A stretch of DNA of 64,000 bases from Marinobacterium rhizophilum DSM 18822 (GTDB lineage: Bacteria; Pseudomonadota; Gammaproteobacteria; Pseudomonadales; Balneatricaceae), in the NCBI RefSeq assembly GCF_000378045.1, contig NZ_KB899094.1, positions 88,243 through 152,242 on the forward strand. The letters are read 5' to 3'. How positions within the stretch are numbered: position 1 is the first letter of the stretch; each line of letters begins with the position of its first letter. A program made the translations under genes and the position numbers. Below the pieces are notes generated by a model. That model was not told the DNA's origin and ran no database searches. It saw nothing but the letters and a program-made list of their open reading frames with translations. Below are positions 25,717 through 36,651 of the stretch, one piece after another.

Positions 25717-26053
25717 CGAATCAACAAGAGGCATTCATCATGAAAGGGCTCAAGACCGCCGGCACGCTACTGTTTACGGCAGTGTTGCTGGCAGCATTAT
25801 CTGGCTGCGAGAAGGAAGGACCGACAGAGCAAACCGACAAGGAGGTCGACAAGGCGATGGAGGAGGCCGGTGAGCAGATTGAACAAACCGGCGAAGATAT
25901 CAAGGAGGCGGCCAAATAGCATGAGTGACGGGTACCCGGCCACTGGCCAGCCGCGGGGCTGTTGTCATGGGTGATCGACTGAAGTGTCTTATTCATCGTA
26001 TCCGGGAGCGGCTGTGGGAACTGTCATTCAATATCGCTGTGCTGTCCGTCGCC
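25717..26053. repeat. 337-bp duplication, copy 1
   Basis: This segment matches 28476-28812 at the same length. It contains the small lipoprotein gene, its 3-prime flank and the first codons of a DUF2254 gene. Copy 1 stops abruptly at GTCCGTCGCC, where sequence switches to a crp-like fragment. Copy 2 continues into a longer DUF2254 remnant. Confidence 0.8.
25740..25919 (+). CDS. entericidin-like small lipoprotein, copy 1
   Basis: A 59-residue lipoprotein precursor: a signal peptide with LLAALSGC lipobox, then a very acidic amphipathic helix (KEVDKAMEEAGEQIEQTGED) ending AAK. It resembles the short entericidin/YgdI-type lipoproteins that accompany stress genes. It is below 60 residues and is therefore easy to overlook. 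The ATG at 25740 has AAGAGG upstream. Its near-identical paralogue at 28499 differs mainly at three positions after the lipobox (TEQTD versus AEQAG). Confidence 0.8.
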   Translation: MKGLKTAGTLLFTAVLLAALSGCEKEGPTEQTDKEVDKAMEEAGEQIEQTGEDIKEAAK

Positions 26054-26062
26054 TGGAGTTGA
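25967..26062 (+). pseudogene. DUF2254 N-terminal fragment (duplicated stub)
   Basis: ATG at 25967 opens a 31-codon reading (MGDRLKCLIHRIRERLWELS...) that matches the start of the DUF2254 remnant at 28726. It ends at TGA 26060 just after the duplication breakpoint. It is a stub created by duplication and truncation. Confidence 0.65.
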
Positions 26063-26154
26063 TCTCACTGCCTCTGGGGAAGAGCCTGTACGAATCCGGC
26101 GAGATCCTGTGCCATGTGTATTTTCCCACCGGCTCGATCATCTCTGTGCTGTAA
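26053..26154 (+). pseudogene. Crp/Fnr-family sensor-domain fragment
   Basis: Read from 26053 it encodes LELISLPLGKSLYESGEILC followed by HVYFPTGSIISVL and a TAA at 26152. This aligns with the sensor-barrel segment of the regulator at 21466 (LESVPLPLGHVLYESGREL...). It has no start and no DNA-binding domain. It is joined directly to the duplicated DUF2254 stub, so it is debris from recombination. Confidence 0.75.
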
Positions 26155-26288
26155 ACGATGGCATCCGGTGCATCCTGCTGCATGTGGGCCCAGGCATGGC
26201 AGAGCATCGGCGAGCCGCTGTTCGAGTCCTTCTCCGCCCGTGAGAGCGGACGCTGGTGCTCGATGCTGGTGCTCGATGGAGAGAGGAT

Positions 26289-27083
26289 ATGTGGTTACGT
26301 GCCAGTTGTGACTTGACGTTCGATATCACGGTAGCGACCCCGTTTATTCTCATGTTGCGGCCGCGCAGCGGCGCGAATCAATGGGTTTCGCGCGAAGAAT
26401 ACAAGATCGAACCCGTTGTGCCGGTTTTCGAATTCACCGATGGCTACGGAAACCTGTGCCAGCGGCTGGTCGCTCCGACGGGAAGGTTTTCGGTCCACAC
26501 AGTGGCTGACATGATGGTCGCTGACGGTGTCGACAGGGCGCCCGGCGCCCCTTTCGTGAATGTGCAGAATCTGCCGGATGGCGTGCTCTGTTACCTGTTG
26601 CCGAGTCGTTACTGCGAGTCCGACCATTTCAACGAGATGGCCGCCGAAATCACCTCGGGGCAGCTGTTGGGGTACGATCAGGTTGCGGCGATCGAGGCCT
26701 GGTTGCGCAGCGCATTCAGTTATGTACCGGGCAGCACCAGCGCCACCTTGTCCGCCGTGGAGGTGAACGCCAGGCAGGTCGGTATATGTCGTGATCTGGC
26801 GCATCTCGGCATCGCCTTGTGCCGCAGTCTCAGCATTCCGGCGCGCATGGTGGTGGGTTATCTCCATCACTTGGAACCCATGGATCTGCACGCCTGGTTC
26901 GAGGCCTACGTGGGCGGCCGCTGGTATACCTTCGATGCCACGCAGGCAGCGTTAAGAGGCGGGTATGTGGCGCTTGGCTACGGGCGGGATGCCGCCGATG
27001 TCGCGGTCTTCAATCAATTCGGCCCCGCCTCTTTTGCCACGGCGCAGACGGTGCGGGTCGAACGCATCCATGACTCGCCCTGA
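26289..27083 (+). CDS. transglutaminase-like domain protein 1
   Basis: A 264-residue cytoplasmic protein with a transglutaminase-like fold. An N-terminal beta domain (about 1-110) starts [22 protein letters not shown]. The papain-like core follows, with catalytic Cys in [25 protein letters not shown], His in [11 protein letters not shown] and Asp in YTFDAT. Bacterial members are predicted peptidases or amidases, some acting with ATP-grasp/alpha-E peptide-synthesis proteins. None of those is here. ATG at 26289 has GGAG 7 nt upstream. A related gene follows 47 bp downstream. Confidence 0.82.
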   Translation: MWLRASCDLTFDITVATPFILMLRPRSGANQWVSREEYKIEPVVPVFEFTDGYGNLCQRLVAPTGRFSVHTVADMMVADGVDRAPGAPFVNVQNLPDGVLCYLLPSRYCESDHFNEMAAEITSGQLLGYDQVAAIEAWLRSAFSYVPGSTSATLSAVEVNARQVGICRDLAHLGIALCRSLSIPARMVVGYLHHLEPMDLHAWFEAYVGGRWYTFDATQAALRGGYVALGYGRDAADVAVFNQFGPASFATAQTVRVERIHDSP

Positions 27084-27130
27084 GCAGGAATCAGGAAACC
27101 TTCAACCATCTGCCGACGAGGATCGCCCGC

Positions 27131-27976
27131 TTGCTTTTCAACATCCAACATCGTACCCGCTATGACTATTCTCAACCGGTGCGGTTGAGCCCGCAGCAGC
27201 TGCGCTTTTACCCGCGCAGCGATGGCTCGCAGCGTGTCGTCGCCCATCGGCTCAATATCAGTCCCGCGCCGCACGGACAGAATGAACATCTCGATCTGGA
27301 AGGCAATCGCGTCACTCAAGTCTGGTTTGAGGGCGAAACCCGACATTTCGAGATCGAGGTCGACATGCAGGTCGAAACACTGCGCAAAAACGCTTTCGAT
27401 TTCATGTTGGCGCCGGAATCAATGCGGTTGCCGATCGACCACGAGCAAGATGCAATCTGCGCCAGGGCCTATCTGGATCGCAACCGAGCGGATGACGCGG
27501 TGACCGCCTTTGCGGCGGAACTCAGCCTGGGCGTCAATCGTGATACCTTGCGATTTCTCGATCGCCTCAATCGGCAGTTGTACGATGAATTTACCCAGAT
27601 CCACCGTCACTCAGGCGCGCCGCAGGCGCCGGCGTTCACATTGCAGAGCCGGCGCGGTGCCTGTCGCGATCTGGCGGTCTTGTTCGTCGACTGCTGTCGG
27701 GCCGAGGGCATAGCGGCGCGTTTTGTCAGTGGCTATCAGAAAGGCGACCTGCAGAGCGATCGTCGGGATCTGCATGCCTGGCCGGAGGTGTATCTGCCGG
27801 GTGCCGGTTGGCGCGGATTCGACCCGACCCATGGTCATGCGGTCGCCGATACGCATGTGACCATCGCGGCGGCGGCGCACGCACGCGATACCCTGCCCGT
27901 CATTGGTGTTTTTGTCGGTGGGGGGGCGAGAAGCGCGCTAGACTTCGCGGTGCAGATCCAGGTCTTGGACCTATAA
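27131..27976 (+). CDS. transglutaminase-like domain protein 2
   Basis: A 281-residue protein with the bacterial transglutaminase-like N-terminal region (LFNIQHRTRYDYSQPVRLSPQQLRFYPR) and a C-terminal catalytic core: Cys in RGACRDLAVLFVDCCRAEGIAARFVSGY, His in DLHAWPEVYLPG, Asp in GFDPTHG. It ends with the typical beta-strand HVTIAAAAHARDTLPVIGVF. The start appears to be TTG at 27131 with GAGG 9 nt upstream, since no ATG lies before the conserved N terminus. The tandem arrangement with the preceding gene suggests cotranscription. The substrate is unknown. Confidence 0.85.
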   Translation: MLFNIQHRTRYDYSQPVRLSPQQLRFYPRSDGSQRVVAHRLNISPAPHGQNEHLDLEGNRVTQVWFEGETRHFEIEVDMQVETLRKNAFDFMLAPESMRLPIDHEQDAICARAYLDRNRADDAVTAFAAELSLGVNRDTLRFLDRLNRQLYDEFTQIHRHSGAPQAPAFTLQSRRGACRDLAVLFVDCCRAEGIAARFVSGYQKGDLQSDRRDLHAWPEVYLPGAGWRGFDPTHGHAVADTHVTIAAAAHARDTLPVIGVFVGGGARSALDFAVQIQVLDL

Positions 27977-28498
27977 GCGGTGATTCCGCCTGGTGAACCA
28001 AGACCTGAGCTTATGACCCTGGGCTTCCAGCAGGCTGAGCAATATGGGTAATCAGGAAACATTTTCAGCGTCACGGATCATTTTAATCACCGATATCATG
28101 GTTCGATTCTCCTGATGGGTACCTGGCTGTTGAGCAGCGTGCAAGCGGACCCGGCGGATGGTGCCGCCCTGGATCGAAAGTGGTCAGTAAACCGATCGCT
28201 CCTGTCGCTGGCTGCTTCGATCCGGCTGTGAGTGTGCACGGCGTGTCGGAGCCGTCGGCGAGGCAAAGTTCGAGTTCCTTTGATTCAGTGCGCGCCTATG
28301 AGCGCTAGCGTACAGAAGCCCCTCCCGAAAGTGGGCGATGATGGTCATGATGATCGACGCAGCTCCCGGATGGAGCGGTCATGTACGCGGTACCGGGGCA
28401 TGGAATCTCTGTTCGGTCGCTATCATCGTTACGCACGCGGAACACAACCCCGGCTTCCGAGTAAGCGGCCGGGTCCGAATCAACCAGAGGTATGGATC
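27977..28498. other. intergenic region with candidate operator, otherwise empty
   Basis: About 520 bp before the second small lipoprotein gene. It holds palindrome site 5 at 28299-28314 and, after it, about 130 bp similar to the region following site 4. No ORF with coding support is seen. Confidence 0.5.
28299..28314 (+). promoter_or_regulatory. CRP-like 16-bp palindrome, site 5
   Basis: TGAGCGCTAGCGTACA, inside TATGAGCGCTAGCGTACAGA, 184 bp upstream of the small lipoprotein start at 28499. It is identical to sites 1 and 4. Confidence 0.6.
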
Positions 28499-28678
28499 AT
28501 GAAAGGGCTCAAGACCGCCGGCACGCTACTGTTTACGGCAGTGTTGCTGGCAGCATTATCTGGCTGCGAGAAGGAAGGACCGGCAGAGCAGGCCGGCAAG
28601 GAGGTCGACAAGGCGATGGAGGAGGCCGGTGAGCAGATTGAACAAACCGGCGAAGATATCAAGGAGGCGGCCAAATAG
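28499..28678 (+). CDS. entericidin-like small lipoprotein, copy 2
   Basis: A 59-residue lipoprotein precursor nearly identical to the protein at 25740: a signal peptide with LAALSGC lipobox, then an acidic helix (GKEVDKAMEEAGEQIEQTGED). ATG at 28499 follows ACCAGAGG. An upstream in-frame extension to 28232 exists but is non-conserved and overlaps the operator region. Candidate operator site 5 lies upstream. The gene is followed by a DUF2254 remnant and then the N-ATPase operon on the same strand. Confidence 0.8.
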   Translation: MKGLKTAGTLLFTAVLLAALSGCEKEGPAEQAGKEVDKAMEEAGEQIEQTGEDIKEAAK

Positions 28679-28725
28679 CATTACTGACGGGTACCCGGCC
28701 ACTGACCAGCCACGGGGCTGTTGTC

Positions 28726-31092
<2,367 letters not shown>

Positions 31093-31103
<11 letters not shown>

Positions 31104-31428
31104 GCCTGAAAAAGAGGGGCAGAAAGCGCCGGATTTCGCCACCGAGGTCGGTGCCAAGGCGGCGCGCAAGCTCAAGGCCCGGCGCCACGCCACGCCGGGA
31201 ATCTGGTTTGGCCTGGGCATGATGGGCCTGATCGGCTGGTCCGTGGTGGTGCCGACGCTGCTGGGTGCCGGCATCGGTTTCTGGTTGGACAAGCACAGTC
31301 CCGGCCAGTATTCGTGGACGCTGGCGCTGCTGATGGCGGGTCTGACGATCGGCTGTCTGAATGCCTGGCACTGGGTTGCCAAGGAGGATCAGGCAATGCG
31401 CGACGAACAGGAGGATACGGATGAGTGA
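31093..31428 (+). CDS. atpQ: N-ATPase accessory subunit AtpQ (AtpI/AtpZ-like)
   Basis: A 111-residue membrane protein with a charged N terminus (about 45 residues, KPEKEGQKAPDF...) and two helices (GLGMMGLIGWSVVVPTLLGAGIGFWLDKH and WTLALLMAGLTIGCLNAWHWV). It matches the AtpI/AtpZ-like protein found at this position in N-ATPase operons. Its role is thought to be in assembly of the rotor ring or in ion handling. ATG 31093 lies inside the end of atpC and its stop overlaps the atpR start. Confidence 0.85.
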
Positions 31429-31735
31429 GATGCTGATACTGGTCATGAGCGGTGCCGCCGGCTTTGGTCTGGGCGTGTTTTTTTTCGCAGGCCTGTGGTG
31501 GACGATTCGCCGGAGTTTCTCGGCGCGACGCCCCGCGTTGCTGTTACTCGGCAGTCTGCTGCTGCGCATGGGGATCGTGCTGGGGGGGTTCTATCTGGTG
31601 TCCGACGGCGACTGGCAGCGCTTGCTGGTGTGTCTGCTGGGGTTCGTCATCGGGCGTTTTATCCTGACACGTTTCGCCGGCCCGCCACTGGAGCAGTCGC
31701 CTGCTGCAGCAAGGGAGGCCGGTCATGCCCCTTAG
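31421..31735 (+). CDS. atpR: N-ATPase accessory subunit AtpR
   Basis: A 104-residue membrane protein with three predicted helices: MLILVMSGAAGFGLGVFFFAGLWWTIR, then ALLLLGSLLLRMGIVLGGFYLVSD, then LLVCLLGFVIGRFILTRF. This is the AtpR family specific to N-ATPase operons. The intramembrane Arg in SLLLRMG is a family trait proposed to interact with the c-ring carboxylates. ATG 31421 has ACAGGAGGATACGG upstream and overlaps the atpQ stop. Its presence is diagnostic for the N-type enzyme. Confidence 0.9.
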   Translation: MSEMLILVMSGAAGFGLGVFFFAGLWWTIRRSFSARRPALLLLGSLLLRMGIVLGGFYLVSDGDWQRLLVCLLGFVIGRFILTRFAGPPLEQSPAAAREAGHAP

Positions 31736-32432
31736 TCCCGACGAGATCGTGCTCTGGCAGTGGGGCATTGTCCAGCTCAACGCCACCATTGTGTATACCT
31801 GGCTGCTGATGCTGGTGCTGGCCATCGGTGCCAAACTGATCACCCGCAAGCTCAGCACCGGGCTGACCCGTTCCCGCTGGCAAAATCTGCTGGAGATCAT
31901 CGTGACCGCGATCGTGAAACAGATCGAGGAGGTCGGCCTGTCCCATCCTCGGACCTATCTCAGTTTCCTCGGCACGCTGTTCCTGTTCGTCGCCACCGCC
32001 AGCCTGTTTACCGTTATTCCTGGCTACCAGCCGCCGACCGGTTCCCTGTCGACCACCGTGGCACTGGCGCTGTGCGTGTTTGTGGCGGTGCCGCTGTTCG
32101 GCATCGCGGAGCAGGGACTGGCCAACTACCTGCGGTCCTATGTGCAGCCGACCTTCATCATGTTGCCGTTCAATCTCATCAGCGAATTGTCGCGCACGCT
32201 GGCCCTGGCGGTCCGTCTGTTCGGCAACATGATGAGCGGCGCGATGATCATCGGCATTTTGCTCAGTATTACGCCGTTCGTCTTTCCGATCGTGATGACG
32301 CTGCTCGGCCTGCTCACGGGCATGGTACAGGCCTACATTTTCAGCATCCTGGCCGCGGTTTATATCGCCGCCGCCACGCGGGTGCGCGCCCGGAGCAGCG
32401 GACTTGAGGCGCAGCTCAGCCCCGAAAAATAA
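31725..32432 (+). CDS. atpB: N-ATPase Fo subunit a
   Basis: A 235-residue polytopic subunit that forms the ion half-channels next to the c-ring. The essential arginine lies in SRTLALAVRLFGNMMSG. Other family segments are SFLGTLFLFVATASLFTVIPGYQPPTGSL and GLLTGMVQAYIFSILAAVYIAAA. It is shorter at the N terminus than typical E. coli AtpB. ATG at 31725 overlaps the last 11 bases of atpR, with AAGGGAGG upstream. Confidence 0.92.
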   Translation: MPLSPDEIVLWQWGIVQLNATIVYTWLLMLVLAIGAKLITRKLSTGLTRSRWQNLLEIIVTAIVKQIEEVGLSHPRTYLSFLGTLFLFVATASLFTVIPGYQPPTGSLSTTVALALCVFVAVPLFGIAEQGLANYLRSYVQPTFIMLPFNLISELSRTLALAVRLFGNMMSGAMIIGILLSITPFVFPIVMTLLGLLTGMVQAYIFSILAAVYIAAATRVRARSSGLEAQLSPEK

Positions 32433-32455
32433 CCTGATTAAACTAAGGAGATCCT

Positions 32456-32737
32456 ATGGATAGCATGACCCTCATTGCCCTGGCCTCGATACTCATCGCC
32501 GGTCTGACCACCGGTTTCGGCACCATGGGCCCGGCGCTTGCGGAAGGCCGGGCGGTGGCGACGGCACTCACATCGCTGGCGCAGCAGCCCGACGCTGCCG
32601 CCACCATTACCCGAACCCTGTTTGTCGGTCTGGCAATGATCGAGTCCACGGCGATCTACTGCTTCGTGGTCTCGATGATTCTCATTTTTGCCAATCCGTT
32701 CTGGAATTACGCCCTCGCTCAGGCCGCAGGACGCTAG
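32456..32737 (+). CDS. atpE: N-ATPase Fo subunit c
   Basis: A 93-residue hairpin protein forming the rotor ring. Helix 2 carries Glu63-Ser64-Thr65 and Tyr68 (IESTAIYCFVV), matching the Na+ ligands Glu65, Ser66, Thr67 and Tyr70 of Ilyobacter tartaricus subunit c. Counting from the shared QP loop, the Ilyobacter Gln32 position is occupied here by Glu30 (ALAEGRAVA), giving a second carboxylate. This supports Na+ coupling. ATG at 32456 has AAGGAG 7 nt upstream, in a 23-bp gap that is the largest in the operon, as expected for the high-copy c subunit. Confidence 0.92.
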   Translation: MDSMTLIALASILIAGLTTGFGTMGPALAEGRAVATALTSLAQQPDAAATITRTLFVGLAMIESTAIYCFVVSMILIFANPFWNYALAQAAGR

Positions 32738-32740
32738 ACC

Positions 32741-33613
32741 ATGCTCATCAATTGGTTCACCGTCGGTGCCCAACTGCTCAATTTTCTGATCCTGGTGTGG
32801 TTGATGAAGCGCTTTCTGTACCGGCCCATCCTCGATGCCATCGACGCACGGGAAAAACGGATCGCCGCTGAGCTGGCCGGCGCGGCGGCGAAACAGGCCG
32901 AGGCCGAGCAGGCGCGTGATGAACTGCGGCGCAAAGATGAGTCTTTCGACCAGCAGCGCGCCACGCTACTGAGTCAGGCGGTGGACGCGGCACAGGAGGA
33001 ACGCCAGCGGCTGCTCGAAGAAGCGCGAAAGGCGGCCGATAGCCTGAGTGTGAAACGCCGGGAAGCGCTGAGTCAGGAACAACAACACCTGAGTGATGAA
33101 CTCGCCCGCCGCACCCGGGACGAAGTCTTTGCCATTGTGCGCAAGGCGCTGGCGGATCTGGCCGGAATCGGTCTGGAGGCGCGCATGAGCGAGGTGTTCG
33201 TGCAACGCCTGCGCGATCTGGACAGCGCCACCCGTGACCATCTCGTCAGCAGCCTGACGCCCGGGTCCGATCCGGTACTGGTTCGCAGTGCCTTCGATCT
33301 GCCACCGCCGCAACGCAGTGCGATACAGGCGGCGCTTGAAGATCTCTTTGCAGCCGAGATCCAGGTCCGGTTCGAGACCGCGCCGCAACTGATCAACGGT
33401 ATCGAACTCAGTGTCAACGGACGCAAGCTGGGCTGGAGCATCACGGACTATCTGGCGGCAATGGAAAAAAGCGTCGGCGAACTGCTGACGGTGTCCGCTG
33501 GCCCCGACGCTGAACCCGCAGCCCTGGCTCCAGCTCAAACCCGAGCTCCTGAGTCCGAGTCTGAATCCGAATCTGAGTCGTCCGGACAGACCGAGCCGGA
33601 GCCGCGCGGATGA
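32741..33613 (+). CDS. atpF: N-ATPase subunit b with delta-like C-terminal domain
   Basis: A 290-residue peripheral-stalk protein, nearly twice the normal b length. An N-terminal membrane anchor ([24 protein letters not shown]) is followed by a long charged coiled coil (about 35-150). A globular region (about 175-250) resembles the C-terminal domain of the delta/OSCP subunit: [17 protein letters not shown]...[22 protein letters not shown]. It ends in an acidic Ser-Glu repeat tail (SESESESES). No separate atpH is in the operon, so this fused region probably replaces delta. It overlaps atpA by ATGA. Confidence 0.88.
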   Translation: MLINWFTVGAQLLNFLILVWLMKRFLYRPILDAIDAREKRIAAELAGAAAKQAEAEQARDELRRKDESFDQQRATLLSQAVDAAQEERQRLLEEARKAADSLSVKRREALSQEQQHLSDELARRTRDEVFAIVRKALADLAGIGLEARMSEVFVQRLRDLDSATRDHLVSSLTPGSDPVLVRSAFDLPPPQRSAIQAALEDLFAAEIQVRFETAPQLINGIELSVNGRKLGWSITDYLAAMEKSVGELLTVSAGPDAEPAALAPAQTRAPESESESESESSGQTEPEPRG

Positions 33614-35256
33614 CCGCGCCAGCCGATACCCTGCAGGGCGCATTCGACCGCGCCTTTGCCAGTCTGCGGCAGGGACGCGAAGCCTTCAGCCCGCAATTGA
33701 CGGCACAGGAGGTGGGCAGGATCACCGGCCTGTCCACCGGCATCGCACGGGTCAGCGGTCTGCCCGGCGTAGGGTCCGATGAGCTGGTCAGCTTTGGGGA
33801 CGGCGTGTTCGGCATCGCGTTCAACGTGGACGAGGACGAAATCGGCGTGGTGCTGCTCGGCGAATACTGGCGTCTGCAGGCCGGCGACGCCGTCGAGCGC
33901 ACCGGCCGGGTCATGGACGTGGGGGTAGGGGACGGCTTGCTGGGGCGCGTTATCGACCCGCTCGGCCGGCCCCTCGATGGCGCAGGCCCCGTCGTCACCA
34001 GCGCACGCCTGCCCATCGAACGCCCTGCGCCGCCGATCATGGACCGCGCGCCGGTCACGGTACCGCTGCAGACCGGCCTGAAGGTGATTGACGCGCTGAT
34101 TCCCGTCGGTCGCGGTCAGCGCGAACTGATCCTCGGCGACCGCCAGACCGGCAAAACCGCCATTGCCATCGATACCATCCTGAATCAGCGTGGCAAGGAT
34201 GTGCTCTGTGTCTATTGCGCCATCGGCCAGCGTGCCTCTGCCGTGGCGAAGGTCGTGGCCACCTTGCGGGAGCAGGGGGCATTGGAATACTGCGTCGTGG
34301 TACTGACCGAGGGCAACGACCCGCCGGGCCTGACCTACATCGCCCCCTATGCCGCCACCAGTATCGCCGAGTATTTCATGGCCCAAGGCCGCGATCTGCT
34401 GATTGTTTACGACGACCTGACCCACCACGCCCGCGCCTATCGCGAGCTGTCTTTGCTGCTGCGCCGTCCGCCCGGTCGCGAAGCCTTCCCCGGGGACATC
34501 TTCTATATCCATTCGCGATTGCTCGAACGTTCGACACGGCTGCGGCCGGAATGCGGTGGCGGCTCGCTCACCGCGCTGCCGATCATCGAAACCGAAGCGC
34601 AAAATATCTCCGCCTACATCCCCACCAATCTGATCTCCATTACCGACGGCCAGATCTACCTGTCGCCGTCGCTGTTTGAGCTGGGGATGCTGCCAGCGGT
34701 CGATGTCGGCAAATCTGTTTCCCGCGTCGGCGGCAAGGCGCAACGGGCGGCGTACCGGGCCGTGGCCGGGGATCTCAAACTCGCCTACGCGCAGTTTGAA
34801 GAACTGGAAACCTTTGCCCGCTTCGGCGCCCGCCTGGACGAAGACACCCGCAAGGTAATCGAGCATGGCAGGCGTATCCGCGCCAGCCTCAAGCAGGCCG
34901 AATTCTCGCCGGTGCCCATGACCGCGCAGATCACCGTGCTGCTGGCGCTGGTCGAGGGGCTGTTTGATCCGGTGCCGCTGGAACGGATGGCAGAGGCGGA
35001 GTCTGGGGTGAGCACGGCAGGCAGTGAGATGGCGAACGAGGTCGGTGCACGACTGGACAGCGCCGACAGCCTCAGCGATGCCGATCGCGCCACCCTCCTC
35101 GCGCAAGCCCGAGCGGCCCTCGACGCCTTAGCGCCTGAACCCGAGCCATCGCCATCCGAGCCCCTTCAAGTCGAGCCGGGAAAACCAGTGCCCGAGAAAC
35201 CCGAGCCCCTGCAACTTGAGCCCCCGCAACCCGAGCCAACCGGAGAAAGGGAGTGA
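33610..35256 (+). CDS. atpA: N-ATPase F1 alpha subunit
   Basis: A 548-residue non-catalytic alpha subunit. The Walker A motif GDRQTGKT lies near residues 176-183, with [10 protein letters not shown] after it. Family segments include GRVVDPLG-like [43 protein letters not shown] and [11 protein letters not shown]. The C terminus carries an unusual Pro/Glu-rich extension of about 40 residues ([15 protein letters not shown]... and so on) with no counterpart in housekeeping alpha. The ATG at 33610 overlaps the atpF stop; its stop overlaps the atpG GTG start. Confidence 0.92.
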   Translation: MTAPADTLQGAFDRAFASLRQGREAFSPQLTAQEVGRITGLSTGIARVSGLPGVGSDELVSFGDGVFGIAFNVDEDEIGVVLLGEYWRLQAGDAVERTGRVMDVGVGDGLLGRVIDPLGRPLDGAGPVVTSARLPIERPAPPIMDRAPVTVPLQTGLKVIDALIPVGRGQRELILGDRQTGKTAIAIDTILNQRGKDVLCVYCAIGQRASAVAKVVATLREQGALEYCVVVLTEGNDPPGLTYIAPYAATSIAEYFMAQGRDLLIVYDDLTHHARAYRELSLLLRRPPGREAFPGDIFYIHSRLLERSTRLRPECGGGSLTALPIIETEAQNISAYIPTNLISITDGQIYLSPSLFELGMLPAVDVGKSVSRVGGKAQRAAYRAVAGDLKLAYAQFEELETFARFGARLDEDTRKVIEHGRRIRASLKQAEFSPVPMTAQITVLLALVEGLFDPVPLERMAEAESGVSTAGSEMANEVGARLDSADSLSDADRATLLAQARAALDALAPEPEPSPSEPLQVEPGKPVPEKPEPLQLEPPQPEPTGERE

Positions 35257-36140
35257 GCAATACCACGGGAAGCCTGCGCCGCAAGATCGATAGCGCCACG
35301 GAGCTGCAGTCCGTGGTCCGCACCATGAAGGCGCTGGCAGCGTCGAGTATCAGTCAGTACGAGCAGGCAGTGCGTGCGCTGGGGGAGTACGCTCGCAGCG
35401 TGGAGCTGGGGTTGAGCGTCTGTTTTCGCGGCTCCGATACCCTGCAATCGATGACAACCGAAGCCGTCAATGCCAAAGAGCGCGCGTTGGGGGCTGTGGT
35501 CTTTGGCTCCGACCAGGGACTGGTGGGGCAATTCAACGACGTCGTCACCGATTATGCCCGCCAGACGCTGGCGTCTCAGCCAATTCCACCGTTGGTCTGG
35601 GCGGTCGGCGAACGCGTGCATGCACGCCTGGAGGATGCGGACCTGCCGCTGGCCGGCGACTTCAGCGTGCCGAACTCGGTCAAGGCGATCACCCGGCTGG
35701 TCGGGCAGATTCTGGTCGAAAGCGAGGCGCGGCTGAGCCGGGGCGAGATCAGCGGACTCTGTTTGTTCTACAACCGCCCCACGTCCGGGGCGATCTATGC
35801 GCCGGTCAGTCAGCGGTTGTTACCGCTGGATGCCAACTGGTGCCGCCAGTTGGCCGAACGGCCCTGGCCGACGGGAAACCTGCCCGAGGCGATCGGCGCG
35901 GGAACGATAACGCTGCAGGCGTTGATCCGGGAATATCTGTTCATCTCGCTGTTCCGGGCCTGCGCCGAATCCCTGGCCTGCGAGAACGCGAGCCGCCTGG
36001 CGGCGATGCAGCGTGCCGACACCAACATCGGCGAACTGCTGGACGAGCTCCACCTGACCTTCCACCGCGTGCGTCAGGGCGGCATTGACGAGGAGCTGTT
36101 CGACGTCATCTCCGGCTTCGAAGCGCTGCCCAAGCGCTAG
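35253..36140 (+). CDS. atpG: N-ATPase F1 gamma subunit
   Basis: A 295-residue central-shaft subunit. The N-terminal helix ([26 protein letters not shown]) and C-terminal helix ([39 protein letters not shown]) form the rotor coiled coil around a Rossmann-like core ([16 protein letters not shown]). The sequence is divergent from EF-type gamma, as usual in N-ATPases. GTG start at 35253 overlaps the atpA stop (GTGA) with GGAGAAAGGGA upstream. It is the last gene of the operon. Confidence 0.9.
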   Translation: MSNTTGSLRRKIDSATELQSVVRTMKALAASSISQYEQAVRALGEYARSVELGLSVCFRGSDTLQSMTTEAVNAKERALGAVVFGSDQGLVGQFNDVVTDYARQTLASQPIPPLVWAVGERVHARLEDADLPLAGDFSVPNSVKAITRLVGQILVESEARLSRGEISGLCLFYNRPTSGAIYAPVSQRLLPLDANWCRQLAERPWPTGNLPEAIGAGTITLQALIREYLFISLFRACAESLACENASRLAAMQRADTNIGELLDELHLTFHRVRQGGIDEELFDVISGFEALPKR

Positions 36141-36158
36141 GCGGCGCTAGCAGGCGTA

Positions 36159-36174
36159 TGTACGCCAGCGTACA
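36159..36174 (+). promoter_or_regulatory. CRP-like 16-bp palindrome, site 6
   Basis: TGTACGCCAGCGTACA has 7-bp arms (TGTACGC/GCGTACA; the reverse complement differs only at the centre). It lies 90 bp upstream of the SpoIIAA-like gene and just after atpG. Confidence 0.55.
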
Positions 36175-36264
36175 GAGGCATCCACCGAAAGGGTGCAAAC
36201 TGATGTACAAGCGGGTAGCCAGGCCGTCGCGAAGATGACCTGATACGAACCCAAGGAGTCCGAA

Positions 36265-36639
36265 ATGTCCATCCAACTGCATGAAGAAAACGGCGGCACG
36301 ATGATCATCGTTCAGGTTAGCGGCAAGCTGGTAAAGGCCGACTACGAACAGTTTGTCCCTGAGTTCGAGCGACTCGTTCGGGCGCACGGAAAACTGCGCC
36401 TGCTGTTCGACATGTCGGGGTTCCACGGCTGGGAGGTCAGTGCGGCCTGGGAGGACCTGAAATTCGGCGTCAAACATTTCGCCGACATTGAACGACTGGC
36501 GATGGTCGGGGAAAAAAAGTGGCAACAGGGTATGGCCACGTTCTGCAAGCCGTTCACCAAAGCCCAGGTCCGTTACTTCGATCACAGCGATGCCGCTGAG
36601 GCACGCAAATGGCTTGAAAAAGAGAACCGTACTGACTGA
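36265..36639 (+). CDS. SpoIIAA-like (STAS-type) protein
   Basis: A 124-residue SpoIIAA-like protein. The family segments are GTMIIVQVSGKLVKADYEQFVPEFERLVRAHGKLRLLFDM, GWEVSAAWEDLKFGVKHF and KPFTKAQVRYFDHSDAAEARKWL. This fold is related to anti-sigma antagonists but most stand-alone members are uncharacterised and often neighbour stress genes. Start ATG 36265 follows AAGGAGTCCGAA. A truncated copy of its C-terminal half is at 42733-42883. Confidence 0.85.
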   Translation: MSIQLHEENGGTMIIVQVSGKLVKADYEQFVPEFERLVRAHGKLRLLFDMSGFHGWEVSAAWEDLKFGVKHFADIERLAMVGEKKWQQGMATFCKPFTKAQVRYFDHSDAAEARKWLEKENRTD

Positions 36640-36651
36640 AAGGCCGGCAGG

